Shown here piece by piece: positions 53,897 to 64,000 of a DNA stretch of 64,000 nt (positions are counted from its first letter, which is position 1; each line of letters opens with the position of its first letter). The stretch is from positions 992,001 through 1,056,000 of the forward strand of contig NZ_OBEK01000001.1 of the NCBI RefSeq assembly GCF_900215625.1, in the 5' to 3' direction. The notes under the pieces were generated by a model. That model was not told the origin of the DNA. It did no database searches and saw nothing but the letters and a program-made list of their open reading frames with translations. Position numbers and translations under genes: made by a program. Source of the DNA: Terribacillus aidingensis (GTDB lineage Bacteria > Bacillota > Bacilli > Bacillales > Amphibacillaceae).

Positions 53897-54557
53897 GAAA
53901 TGGTTCCCTAATGTAGATATTGCAGATTTGAACACAGCCATCTATGAGACATTCTATATGACCATTCTTTCATTGATTGGTACATTTATTATTGGTATTA
54001 TTCTTGGATTATTGCTTTACCTGACGAGTAAAGGGAAACTTTGGGAGAACAAGATTGTTTATGGAATTGTAGCAGCAGTCGTGAACGTTTTCCGGGCAAT
54101 TCCGTTTATTATCCTCATTGTGCTGCTGCTGCCTTTTGCCGATTTCCTAATGGGTACCATTCGCGGCCCATCGGCAGCTCTGCCGGCTTTGATTATTGGT
54201 TCAGCACCATTTTATGCAAGACTGGTAGAGATTGCACTTAAAGAAGTTGATCACGGTGTAGTAGAAGCAGCAAAAGCAATGGGAGCGAAGCACTCAACTA
54301 TTATGGTGAAAGTATTGCTGAGAGAATCAATTCCAGCTTTGGTTTCGGGACTCACAGTTACAGCAATTGCACTTATCGGTTCCACGGCAGTAGCAGGTGT
54401 GATTGGAGCTGGCGGATTAGGTGACTTTGCCTACTTCTATGGATTCCAGCGCCGTCAGACAGATGTAGTTATTCTGTGTACTGTCTTAATTATCATATTG
54501 GTATTTGTCATCCAGTTTATAGGTGACTTTATTTCCAACAAACTAGATAAACGTTAA
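53889..54557 (+). CDS. metI: methionine ABC transporter permease
   Basis: A 222-aa permease with five or six segments, forming the D/L-methionine channel. The ABC-binding loop reads GVVEAAKAMGAKHSTIMVKVLL (about 118-139). RAIPFIILIVLLLPF is the MetI signature. TTG start inside the end of metN. Confidence 0.94.
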   Translation: MFEKWFPNVDIADLNTAIYETFYMTILSLIGTFIIGIILGLLLYLTSKGKLWENKIVYGIVAAVVNVFRAIPFIILIVLLLPFADFLMGTIRGPSAALPALIIGSAPFYARLVEIALKEVDHGVVEAAKAMGAKHSTIMVKVLLRESIPALVSGLTVTAIALIGSTAVAGVIGAGGLGDFAYFYGFQRRQTDVVILCTVLIIILVFVIQFIGDFISNKLDKR

Positions 54558-54571
54558 AGGAGCGATTTACT

Positions 54572-55414
54572 TTGAAAAAGTCATTATTAGTTATTTTATC
54601 CGCTGCATGTATGATCTTCCTGGCTGCCTGCGGTTCTTCTGATTCTTCAGACAGCAGCTCAGACGACAAAACAATTAAAGTTGGTGCCTCTAGTACACCG
54701 CACGCAGAAATCCTTGAAGCAGCACAACCGCTGTTGGAAGATGAAGGTATTGATCTTCAAATTGAAGAGTACCAGGACTATATTTTCCCGAACCAAGACT
54801 TGGCAAACGGGGACCTTGATGCGAACTACTACCAGCACATTCCGTATCTAGATAATTATAATCAAGAAACAGAAGGCGAAGACAAAGATCTTATCAGTCT
54901 TGGTGCTGTGCATCTTGAGCCAATGGGTGTTTATTCTAAAAACATTAAAAAAGTTGATGATATTAAAGATGGAACAGAAGTATTGATGGGACGTAACCCA
55001 GCGGAGCAAGGCCGCGTGCTATCCATCTTCGCAGAAGAAGGACTTATCACAATTAAAGATGGCGTCAAACCTGTGGAGGCTACTTTTGAAGATATTGACG
55101 AGAACCCTAAAAACTTGAAATTCAGCATGGAAGTAGATCCCGCGATTCTACCTGAAACATACGAAAGAGAAGAAAATCAGCTTGTTGTTATCAACACAAA
55201 CTATGCTTTGGAAGCTGATTTGACACCGTCTGAAGATGCACTGATTCTTGAAGGAACAGACTCTGTTTACGGCAACATTATTGCGGCACGTCCGGAAGAC
55301 AAAGAGAACGAGGCGCTGCAAAAATTAATGGATGTTCTTCATTCTGATGAAATCAAACAATTCATTGAAGAAGAATACAAAGGTGCTATCCTGCCTGTAG
55401 ATACAACAGAATAA
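54572..55414 (+). CDS. metQ: methionine-binding lipoprotein
   Basis: The 280-aa substrate-binding protein, NlpA family. Its signal peptide ends in FLAAC with lipid-anchored Cys20. NGDLDANYYQHIPYLDNYNQE and GVYSKNIKKVDDI are typical family blocks. It is the last gene of metNIQ, followed by a strong terminator. TTG start with AAGGAG upstream. Confidence 0.95.
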   Translation: MKKSLLVILSAACMIFLAACGSSDSSDSSSDDKTIKVGASSTPHAEILEAAQPLLEDEGIDLQIEEYQDYIFPNQDLANGDLDANYYQHIPYLDNYNQETEGEDKDLISLGAVHLEPMGVYSKNIKKVDDIKDGTEVLMGRNPAEQGRVLSIFAEEGLITIKDGVKPVEATFEDIDENPKNLKFSMEVDPAILPETYEREENQLVVINTNYALEADLTPSEDALILEGTDSVYGNIIAARPEDKENEALQKLMDVLHSDEIKQFIEEEYKGAILPVDTTE

Positions 55415-55421
55415 CATTCTC

Positions 55422-55460
55422 ATGCCCTTTGTTGGATTCTCAACAAGGGCATTATTTTTT
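55422..55460 (+). terminator. terminator of metNIQ
   Basis: ATGCCCTTTGTTG pairs with CAACAAGGGCAT (one bulge) around a 6-base loop, followed by TATTTTTT. Confidence 0.88.
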
Positions 55461-55558
55461 GTCGAAAATAGAAATGTGTTACAATAGAAGACGAACATGT
55501 TAAAAGCGTGTTTTTATCTGGTAAAAAAGTTGATAAAGGTTGTACAATGCTTTAAGAT

Positions 55559-55603
55559 TATAATGAGAATAAATTGATAATGTGTTTAAATAAACATTAT
55601 CAA
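55559..55603 (+). promoter_or_regulatory. suf operon -10 and 30-bp inverted repeat
   Basis: TATAAT (55559-55564) lies 74 bases before sufC. Right after the expected start of transcription, TTGATAATGTGTTTA (55574-55588) and TAAACATTATCAA (55591-55603) form an inverted repeat with a single extra base. It could be an operator or a 5' hairpin stabilising the mRNA. The arms resemble half of a Fur box, but the spacing does not match one. Confidence 0.5.
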
Positions 55604-55637
55604 AATCTATAAAATAGCAGCTATCGGAGGGTTAATA

Positions 55638-56417
55638 ATGGCAGGTTCAGTTTTAGAGATTAAAGACCTACATGTTTCGATTGAAGATAAGGAAATACTT
55701 AAAGGTGTAAACCTTACAATAAAAAGCGGGGAATTCCATGCGGTAATGGGACCAAACGGTACTGGTAAATCCACATTGGCATCCGCAATCATGGGCCATC
55801 CAAAATATGAAGTAACAAGCGGAAGCATCACGCTTGACGGCGAAGATGTATTGGAAATGGAAGTGGACGAGCGTGCTCGTGCCGGTCTATTCCTTGCTAT
55901 GCAGTACCCAAGTGAAATCAGCGGTGTAACAAACTCTGACTTCTTGCGTTCTTCTATTAATGCACGCCGTGAAGAAGGAGACGAAATTCCATTGATGAAG
56001 TTCATCAAAGAAATGGACGAAGCAATGGACTTCCTTGAGATGGATAAAAACATGGCACAGCGTTATTTGAATGAAGGTTTCTCCGGCGGTGAGAAGAAGC
56101 GTAATGAAATTCTTCAGCTTCTTATGATGAAAGCTGAAATCGGTATTCTTGATGAAATCGATTCCGGTCTTGATATCGATGCGCTGAAAGTTGTTGCAAA
56201 AGGTATTAACAGATTGCGTGACGAAAACTTCGGATGCCTAATTATTACCCATTATCAGCGTTTGCTAAACTACATTGAGCCTGACTTCGTACACGTTATG
56301 ATGCAAGGCCGTGTCGTTAAATCCGGCGGTTCTGAGCTTTCTAAACGTTTGGAAGCGGAAGGATATGACTGGATTAAACAAGAGCTTAACATCGAAGACG
56401 AAACAATTAACGCGTAA
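55638..56417 (+). CDS. sufC: Fe-S cluster assembly ATPase SufC
   Basis: The ATPase of the SufBCD scaffold, giving energy for Fe-S cluster assembly. The 259-aa product has Walker A GPNGTGKST (about 36-44), signature FSGGEKKRNEILQLL and Walker B AEIGILDEIDSGLD, with the SufC-specific LFLAMQYPSEISGV Q-loop region. First gene of sufCDSUB. Confidence 0.97.
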   Translation: MAGSVLEIKDLHVSIEDKEILKGVNLTIKSGEFHAVMGPNGTGKSTLASAIMGHPKYEVTSGSITLDGEDVLEMEVDERARAGLFLAMQYPSEISGVTNSDFLRSSINARREEGDEIPLMKFIKEMDEAMDFLEMDKNMAQRYLNEGFSGGEKKRNEILQLLMMKAEIGILDEIDSGLDIDALKVVAKGINRLRDENFGCLIITHYQRLLNYIEPDFVHVMMQGRVVKSGGSELSKRLEAEGYDWIKQELNIEDETINA

Positions 56418-56434
56418 ACTGGAGGAGGGATCTT

Positions 56435-59389
<2,955 letters not shown>

Positions 59390-59441
59390 ATTGTGAACAC
59401 TGTCGTGTGTAGAATAGATAAATCCTGAAGGAGGCTTTACC

Positions 59442-60839
59442 ATGGCTAAAAAAGCGCCTGAAATTGGAGATTACCAATATGGCTTCAGCGATCGTGATGT
59501 GTCCATTTTCCGTACGGAAAAAGGTCTTACACCGAAGATTGTTGAAGAAATCTCTAAATTAAAAGAAGAACCACAATGGATGCTGGACTTCCGTCTTAAA
59601 TCGTTGGAGCAGTTCTACAAGAAGCCAATGCCGCAGTGGGGCGGAGACCTTGCTGAGCTTGACTTTGATGAAATCACGTATTATGTAAAACCTTCTGAGC
59701 GTTCCGAACGCTCTTGGGATGAAGTACCAGAAGAAATCAAAAACACATTTGATAAACTTGGTATTCCAGAAGCAGAACAAAAATATCTTGCAGGTGTTTC
59801 TGCACAGTACGAATCAGAGGTTGTTTATCATAACTTGAAAGAAGACCTGGAAGAAATGGGTATCGTCTTCAAGGATACAGATACAGCGCTTAAAGAAAAT
59901 GAAGATCTTTTCCGCGAGCATTTCGGTAAATTGATTCCGCCATCTGATAACAAGTTTGCTGCACTGAACTCTGCTGTATGGTCCGGGGGTTCCTTCATTT
60001 ATGTACCGAAGGGCGTTAAAACGGATACACCATTGCAAGCCTACTTCCGGATCAACTCCGAGAACATGGGTCAGTTCGAGCGTACACTTATTATTGTAGA
60101 TGAAGGCGCTTCTGTGCATTATGTAGAAGGTTGTACAGCTCCTGTCTATACAACGAATTCCTTGCATAGTGCGGTTGTAGAGATCTTCGTTAAGAAAGAT
60201 GCTTACTGCCGTTATACAACAATTCAAAACTGGGCAAATAACGTCTATAACTTGGTTACAAAACGTGCGACAGTTGATGCTAACGGTACGATGGAATGGA
60301 TTGATGGAAACATCGGTTCTAAACTTACAATGAAATACCCTGCTGTTATCCTTAAAGGAGAAGGCGCTCGCGGTATGACATTGTCCATCGCCCTAGCTGG
60401 TAAAGGCCAGCACCAGGATGCCGGTGCAAAAATGCTGCACTTGGCACCAAATACTTCTTCAACGATTGTTTCTAAATCCATCTCTAAACAAGGTGGTAAA
60501 GTGACGTATCGCGGTATCGTTCATTTCGGTAAGAAGGCAGACGGTGCACGCTCTAATATCGAGTGTGACACACTGATTATGGATAACAAATCCACTTCCG
60601 ATACGATTCCTTACAACGAGATCTTCAACGAGAACATCTCTTTGGAGCACGAAGCGAAAGTTTCCAAAGTTTCCGAAGAGCAATTGTTCTACTTGATGAG
60701 CCGTGGTATCTCTGAAGAAGAAGCAACTGAAATGATCGTAATGGGCTTCATCGAGCCATTCACGAAAGAACTTCCAATGGAATATGCCGTAGAAATGAAC
60801 CGTTTGATTAAGTTTGAAATGGAAGGTTCTATCGGTTAA
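59442..60839 (+). CDS. sufB: Fe-S cluster assembly protein SufB
   Basis: The 465-aa core scaffold where clusters form on the SufBCD complex. Markers are [33 protein letters not shown], the conserved Cys in [13 protein letters not shown], and [20 protein letters not shown]. Ends the suf operon; AGGAGG precedes the ATG. Confidence 0.97.
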   Translation: MAKKAPEIGDYQYGFSDRDVSIFRTEKGLTPKIVEEISKLKEEPQWMLDFRLKSLEQFYKKPMPQWGGDLAELDFDEITYYVKPSERSERSWDEVPEEIKNTFDKLGIPEAEQKYLAGVSAQYESEVVYHNLKEDLEEMGIVFKDTDTALKENEDLFREHFGKLIPPSDNKFAALNSAVWSGGSFIYVPKGVKTDTPLQAYFRINSENMGQFERTLIIVDEGASVHYVEGCTAPVYTTNSLHSAVVEIFVKKDAYCRYTTIQNWANNVYNLVTKRATVDANGTMEWIDGNIGSKLTMKYPAVILKGEGARGMTLSIALAGKGQHQDAGAKMLHLAPNTSSTIVSKSISKQGGKVTYRGIVHFGKKADGARSNIECDTLIMDNKSTSDTIPYNEIFNENISLEHEAKVSKVSEEQLFYLMSRGISEEEATEMIVMGFIEPFTKELPMEYAVEMNRLIKFEMEGSIG

Positions 60840-60845
60840 TAAATT

Positions 60846-60885
60846 GAACGGAGTCACGTCTGATAAGACGGACTCCGTTTTTTAT
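60846..60885 (+). terminator. terminator of sufCDSUB
   Basis: ACGGAGTC-ACGTCT pairs with AGACG-GACTCCGT (one bulge) around GATA, followed by a run of six T. Confidence 0.9.
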
Positions 60886-61070
60886 TTTTACTAATCAAGT
60901 AATAGTTACATTAGGATTTTATGACTAGCCAATTAAAGCACTCCTGACTGGTGATGCTTTTTTGTTTGCAATCAAAACAGCAAAAAAACATCATATTTTA
61001 ACAATTATTTATTGTAAAACGATAAATAATAGATTAGAATCATTTATAGAAACGAAATGAGGTGCTTAAT

Positions 61071-61550
61071 ATGAAACGAGAAACACTCTTTTTAAAGGCT
61101 GCTTTATTATTCATGGCTTTGCCGGTTCTTGCATTATGTATTTTTGCAATTCCGAATATAGCTTTTGGATCAGCAGATTATTATCCGGAAGTTGAATTTT
61201 TAAAATATCCGGCTTTTGTTTGCTTGTATGTAACAGCATTGGCATATTTTCTAGCTCTTTACCAATCTTTCCGCCTGCTTGGTTATATTGATAAAAATGT
61301 AGCTTTTTCTGATTTGTCTGTGAAGGCATTAAAGAATATTAAACTTTGTGCGCTAACTATCAGTATTGTTTACGTTATACTTCTGCCGCTTATCTATGTT
61401 GTGGCCGAGAGAGATGATGCCCCCGGTCTTATTTTGGTAGGAATGGCGCTTATATTCGGACCGTTAGTTGTGGCAATCTTCGCTGCTGTTCTGCAAAAGC
61501 TGCTGAAAAATGCCATTGATATAAAATCAGAAAATGACTTGACGGTCTGA
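61071..61550 (+). CDS. DUF2975 membrane protein
   Basis: A 159-aa protein with four membrane segments (about 10-30, 48-70, 90-112, 122-145). The pattern FRLLGYIDKNVAFSDLSVKALKNIKLCA between segments two and three matches DUF2975. It is almost always next to a YozG-like HTH gene, as here, 10 bases downstream. GAGGTG precedes ATG 61071. It may be a membrane partner of the regulator; the function is unknown. Confidence 0.82.
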   Translation: MKRETLFLKAALLFMALPVLALCIFAIPNIAFGSADYYPEVEFLKYPAFVCLYVTALAYFLALYQSFRLLGYIDKNVAFSDLSVKALKNIKLCALTISIVYVILLPLIYVVAERDDAPGLILVGMALIFGPLVVAIFAAVLQKLLKNAIDIKSENDLTV

Positions 61551-61560
61551 GGTGAACAAC

Positions 61561-61785
61561 ATGGCGATTATTATAAATATTGATGTAATGCTGGCAAAAA
61601 GAAAAATGAGTGTAACCGTACTATCAGAGCGGGTTGGCATCACAATGGCCAATCTTTCTATATTAAAAAACGGAAAAGCAAAAGCGATTCGTGTTTCAAC
61701 TTTAGATGCGATTTGTAAGGCCTTAGACTGTCAGCCTGGTGATATTCTAGAATATCAAGCTGACGAAGATAATCATAGCGAGTAA
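61561..61785 (+). CDS. YozG-like XRE-family HTH regulator
   Basis: A 74-aa Cro/C1-type helix-turn-helix protein with VMLAKRKMSVTVLSERVGIT, then MANLSILKNGKAKAIRVSTL and DAICKALDCQPGDILEY, filling nearly the whole protein. GAGGTG lies before ATG 61561. Together with the DUF2975 gene it forms a common two-gene unit of Firmicutes; targets are not known. Confidence 0.9.
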   Translation: MAIIINIDVMLAKRKMSVTVLSERVGITMANLSILKNGKAKAIRVSTLDAICKALDCQPGDILEYQADEDNHSE

Positions 61786-61834
61786 GTCTCCTAGTCCGTA
61801 AAACTAATACATGATACAGGGAGGATGGGAAGTG

Positions 61835-62698
61835 ATGGAGAAGAACAAAATGTACGAAAATCAGAGCACGATGACACTTAAAAAGAGCACATGGGAAATA
61901 AAGGTGCTTCGAGCAGTAAAGCAGCTGATTTATTTTGGCTGGGGCCAGGCACTATCTTGCTTATTTCCGGTTGTCATTTTTGCATCATTGGCACTGACAC
62001 AAATCTTTCCGCTTCCCTTCTTACCACGCTATGATTGGCTTTTAGTTATCTGCTTGCTGATGCAAATAGTGATGGTGCGTGCGGGGCTTGAAACAAAGGA
62101 TGAGTTGAAAGTCATTACGCTGTTTCATATAATCGGACTTGCTTTGGAACTCTTCAAAGTCCATATGGGCTCCTGGGCTTATCCTGACGAAGGGTATTCG
62201 AAAATTTTTGGAGTGCCGCTTTACAGCGGATTCATGTATGCAAGTGTAGCAAGCTATCTTTGCCAAGCTTGGAGAAGATTAAAGGTGAACTTAGTAGATT
62301 GGCCGCCTTTTCTAGCTGTTGTTCCTCTTGCAGCTGCAATCTATTTGAACTTCTTTATGCATCATTATTGGATAGATATAAGATGGATATTATCAGGACT
62401 CGTTATTATCGTATTCTGGAGAGCTTGGGTTACATATGAAGTGAATCAAGTTCGTTACCGAATGCCGCTTGCACTGTCCTTTGTTCTTATCGGCTTTTTT
62501 ATCTGGATTGCCGAGAATATTGCCACATTCTTTGGCGCTTGGGAATATCCCAATCAAGCGGAGGCATGGAGTCTCGTGCATCTTGGCAAAGTAAGTTCAT
62601 GGCTTTTATTAGTCATTGTCAGCTTCCTCATTGTAGCGACGCTAAAACTGTATAAAGAGAAGCTGCCGCAAAAAAGTATAGACGAGCCTAAGCAATAG
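61835..62698 (+). CDS. DUF817 family membrane protein
   Basis: A 287-aa protein with about eight membrane segments. The blocks HIIGLALELFKVHMGSWAYP, GFMYASVASYLCQAWRR and ATFFGAWEYPNQAEAWSLVHLGKVSSWLLLV match DUF817. The W/Y-rich repeats GSWAYP and GAWEYP suggest a duplicated binding motif. ATG 61835 follows GGGAGGATGGG. Function unknown. Confidence 0.85.
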   Translation: MEKNKMYENQSTMTLKKSTWEIKVLRAVKQLIYFGWGQALSCLFPVVIFASLALTQIFPLPFLPRYDWLLVICLLMQIVMVRAGLETKDELKVITLFHIIGLALELFKVHMGSWAYPDEGYSKIFGVPLYSGFMYASVASYLCQAWRRLKVNLVDWPPFLAVVPLAAAIYLNFFMHHYWIDIRWILSGLVIIVFWRAWVTYEVNQVRYRMPLALSFVLIGFFIWIAENIATFFGAWEYPNQAEAWSLVHLGKVSSWLLLVIVSFLIVATLKLYKEKLPQKSIDEPKQ

Positions 62699-62776
62699 AT
62701 TGAAATCATCCAGATGTTTGGCTCTTTCATATAATGGGAACATTTCTTTTGTGTGAAAGATAAAGGAGATGAATCC

Positions 62777-63568
62777 ATGAGCTATAATCTGAAGGATAAA
62801 GTAGCCATTGTAACTGGTGCCAACGACGGAATTGGGCTGGCTGCAGTGCGAGCTTTTCTTGAAGAGGGTGTGAAAGTTGTCGGTGTAAGTTTGACGACCA
62901 GTTATGTGGAAAAGGATGTCTCAGATAGTTCTTCCTTCTTGCCGCTCGAAATTGATTTAACTGATGAAGGTGCTGCGGAGAAGGTAGTCGAGACAGCTGT
63001 CTCTCATTTCGGGAAACTCGATATTTTGGCCAATGTGGCTGGGATTGCTATTTATAAAGACAGCTTTCTGGATGTAACGATGGATATTTGGAAAGAAACG
63101 TTTGAAACCAATTTGTTTTCGGTGGTGGCGCTGACAAAAGCGGCCATACCGGAGCTTAAGAAGCAGCCGGGAGCGAGTATTGTAAATATTGCTTCCGAAA
63201 GCGGACACGTACCAGATTCATTTGCGATTGACTATAGCGGCAGCAAAGCAGCAGTGTTGAATTTGACACAAGCATTAGCGGATGAATTTGGCAGAGATAT
63301 TCGGGTGAATGTCATATCGCCTGGTCCAACTCGAACAACGCTGTGGAATAAGCCGGGCGGCATGGTCGACATGCTGTCTGATAAGTTTGACAGAGAAGGC
63401 GAAGAGGCTGTCAGCTATTTTGCGAAAGAAGTCCGGCAGATACCGCGCGGGGAGATTGGACAGCCTGAAGAGATTGCTAATGTTATTGTCTTTCTCGCTT
63501 CGGACAAAGCATCTTATGTCAATGGAGCTGAATTTCCAGTGAACGGCGGGTCGGTCAAATATAAATAA
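62777..63568 (+). CDS. short-chain dehydrogenase/reductase
   Basis: A 263-aa classical SDR. The NAD(P)-binding TGANDGIG lies at 13-20, NVAG at about 87-90, the catalytic Ser in VNIASESGHV and YxxxK in DYSGSKAAVL. PGPTRTTLW follows the active site. Substrate unknown. AAAGGAG precedes the ATG. It ends with NGAEFPVNGG, typical of the fabG-like branch. Confidence 0.92.
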   Translation: MSYNLKDKVAIVTGANDGIGLAAVRAFLEEGVKVVGVSLTTSYVEKDVSDSSSFLPLEIDLTDEGAAEKVVETAVSHFGKLDILANVAGIAIYKDSFLDVTMDIWKETFETNLFSVVALTKAAIPELKKQPGASIVNIASESGHVPDSFAIDYSGSKAAVLNLTQALADEFGRDIRVNVISPGPTRTTLWNKPGGMVDMLSDKFDREGEEAVSYFAKEVRQIPRGEIGQPEEIANVIVFLASDKASYVNGAEFPVNGGSVKYK

Positions 63569-63581
63569 TTTCTGTTATAAT

Positions 63582-63613
63582 GGTGTGACTGTGCTATACA
63601 GTCACGCCTTTTT
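63582..63613 (+). terminator. terminator after the SDR gene
   Basis: GGTGTGACTGT pairs with ACAGTCACGCC (one mismatch) around a 5-base loop, followed by TTTTTAAAT. Confidence 0.85.
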
Positions 63614-63642
63614 AAATTACATAAAAGATGGAAGGGATAACG

Positions 63643-64000
63643 ATGGTCTTTGCCGTAAGTTTACTAATAGGGCTTCTTGCTGCCGCATTGGGCAGTTTGG
63701 TAGGTTTAGGAGGAGGCATTATCCTCGTCCCGCTGCTGTTAATTTTAAGCAGTTTTTGGGATGAATTCAGCTGGGCGACACCGCAAACAATTGTTGGTGT
63801 TTCTGTTATCGTCATGATATTTACTGCTTTATCATCTACACTAACCTATATGAAAAGCGGAAGAGTCGATTACAAAAGCGGCCTCATTTTCTTAGCGGGC
63901 GGAGTGCCGGGAGCAATCCTTGGCTCATTTCTGAACCGATTTGTATCGGGAGACGGTTTCTCGCTTTATTTTGGTATACTAGTATTAATTGTCTTTTTTA
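63643..64000 (+). CDS. TauE/SafE (TSUP) family permease, 3' end cut by window
   Basis: The first 119 codons of a sulphite exporter TauE/SafE-family membrane protein. Markers are LGSLVGLGGGIILVPLLLIL (about 15-34), the TSUP signature, and LAGGVPGAILGSFLNRF. Segments about 3-30, 42-66, 76-93 and a later one are visible. A TGTTATAAT extended -10 at 63573-63581 may start its mRNA, but the SDR terminator lies downstream of it. AAGGGA precedes the ATG. The substrate is usually a small organic sulphonate or anion. Confidence 0.9.
   Translation, partial: MVFAVSLLIGLLAAALGSLVGLGGGIILVPLLLILSSFWDEFSWATPQTIVGVSVIVMIFTALSSTLTYMKSGRVDYKSGLIFLAGGVPGAILGSFLNRFVSGDGFSLYFGILVLIVFF

Noticed and set aside
55574-55603. 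suf inverted repeat as a Fur box
   Set aside because: The TGATAAT and ATTATCA halves are 14 bases apart instead of 1, so it does not fit the 7-1-7 Fur pattern.

Overview
The window is a chromosomal segment of a low-GC, Gram-positive, endospore-forming member of the Bacillaceae. The evidence is an alpha/beta-type SASP, Tlp, YfhD and CotF-family spore genes, consistent AGGAGG-type ribosome binding sites, a two-piece-free Bacillus-type tmRNA, an aa3 menaquinol oxidase, a bacterial NOS oxygenase, and gene order shared with Bacillus subtilis (secG-est-rnr-smpB-ssrA, yclNOPQ, the yus/met/suf block). The genus cannot be fixed from sequence reading alone; a halotolerant genus such as Terribacillus or a relative is a guess. 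I see no rRNA, tRNA, CRISPR array, transposase or prophage. Nearly everything is ordinary core genome.

Layout. 1-5330 (minus): fruR-fruK-fruA followed directly by ptsH and a truncated ptsI, so the fructose PTS and the general PTS proteins look co-transcribed, behind a promoter with a cre-like site. 5485-10930 (plus): secG, carboxylesterase, RNase R, smpB and tmRNA, a protein export and ribosome-rescue block, with an inverted GNAT gene inserted. 11018-17700: methionine aminopeptidase, a 53-aa cysteine-containing protein, a two-gene envelope-sugar operon (GT2 and UDP-GlcNAc 2-epimerase), an NTF2-like protein, murB and a Ca2+/cation antiporter. 17781-21381: PerR-box-controlled catalase, a 24-aa membrane peptide gene with its own promoter and terminator, bacilliredoxin and a CvfC-like HEAT-repeat protein. 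21570-24715: DedA, UppP and a spore-protein cluster.

24772-30464: an iron region. A Fur-box promoter drives the petrobactin-type ABC importer yclNOPQ. It is flanked by two genes for haem enzymes or probable haem enzymes that oxidise guanidino-type substrates: a YqcI/YcgG (GntA-like) protein and NOS oxygenase. 30601-35313: a small MCP-like protein, a sodium/solute symporter, an MFS exporter and an acetyltransferase. 35674-39652: qoxABCD. 39707-44434: acyl-CoA dehydrogenase, FabH-like synthase, small membrane proteins, a degenerate intergenic repeat element and a VLRF1-type protein. 44473-45522: a secreted pectate lyase that looks AT-richer than its surroundings. 45791-48080: a Zur regulon operon (znuC-znuB-zur plus a 4-oxalocrotonate tautomerase) behind two tandem Zur boxes. 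48193-49810: MarR and ABC-2 permease with shared operator-like sequences.

49873-60885: CotF-like spore coat genes, then the B. subtilis yus-like order (Spx-like protein, gcvH, TOPRIM protein, thioredoxin-like protein, YusD-like protein), an S-box (SAM-I) riboswitch controlling metNIQ, and sufCDSUB. 61071 to the end: a DUF2975/HTH pair, DUF817, a short-chain dehydrogenase and a truncated TauE/SafE-family permease.

The best leads for something undescribed are the 24-aa peptide gene at 19455-19529, the tautomerase inside the zur operon, the two guanidine-oxidising enzyme genes around the Fur-regulated importer, the 21-codon ORF coupled to yclQ, and two genes whose ribosome binding sites point to ATT start codons.
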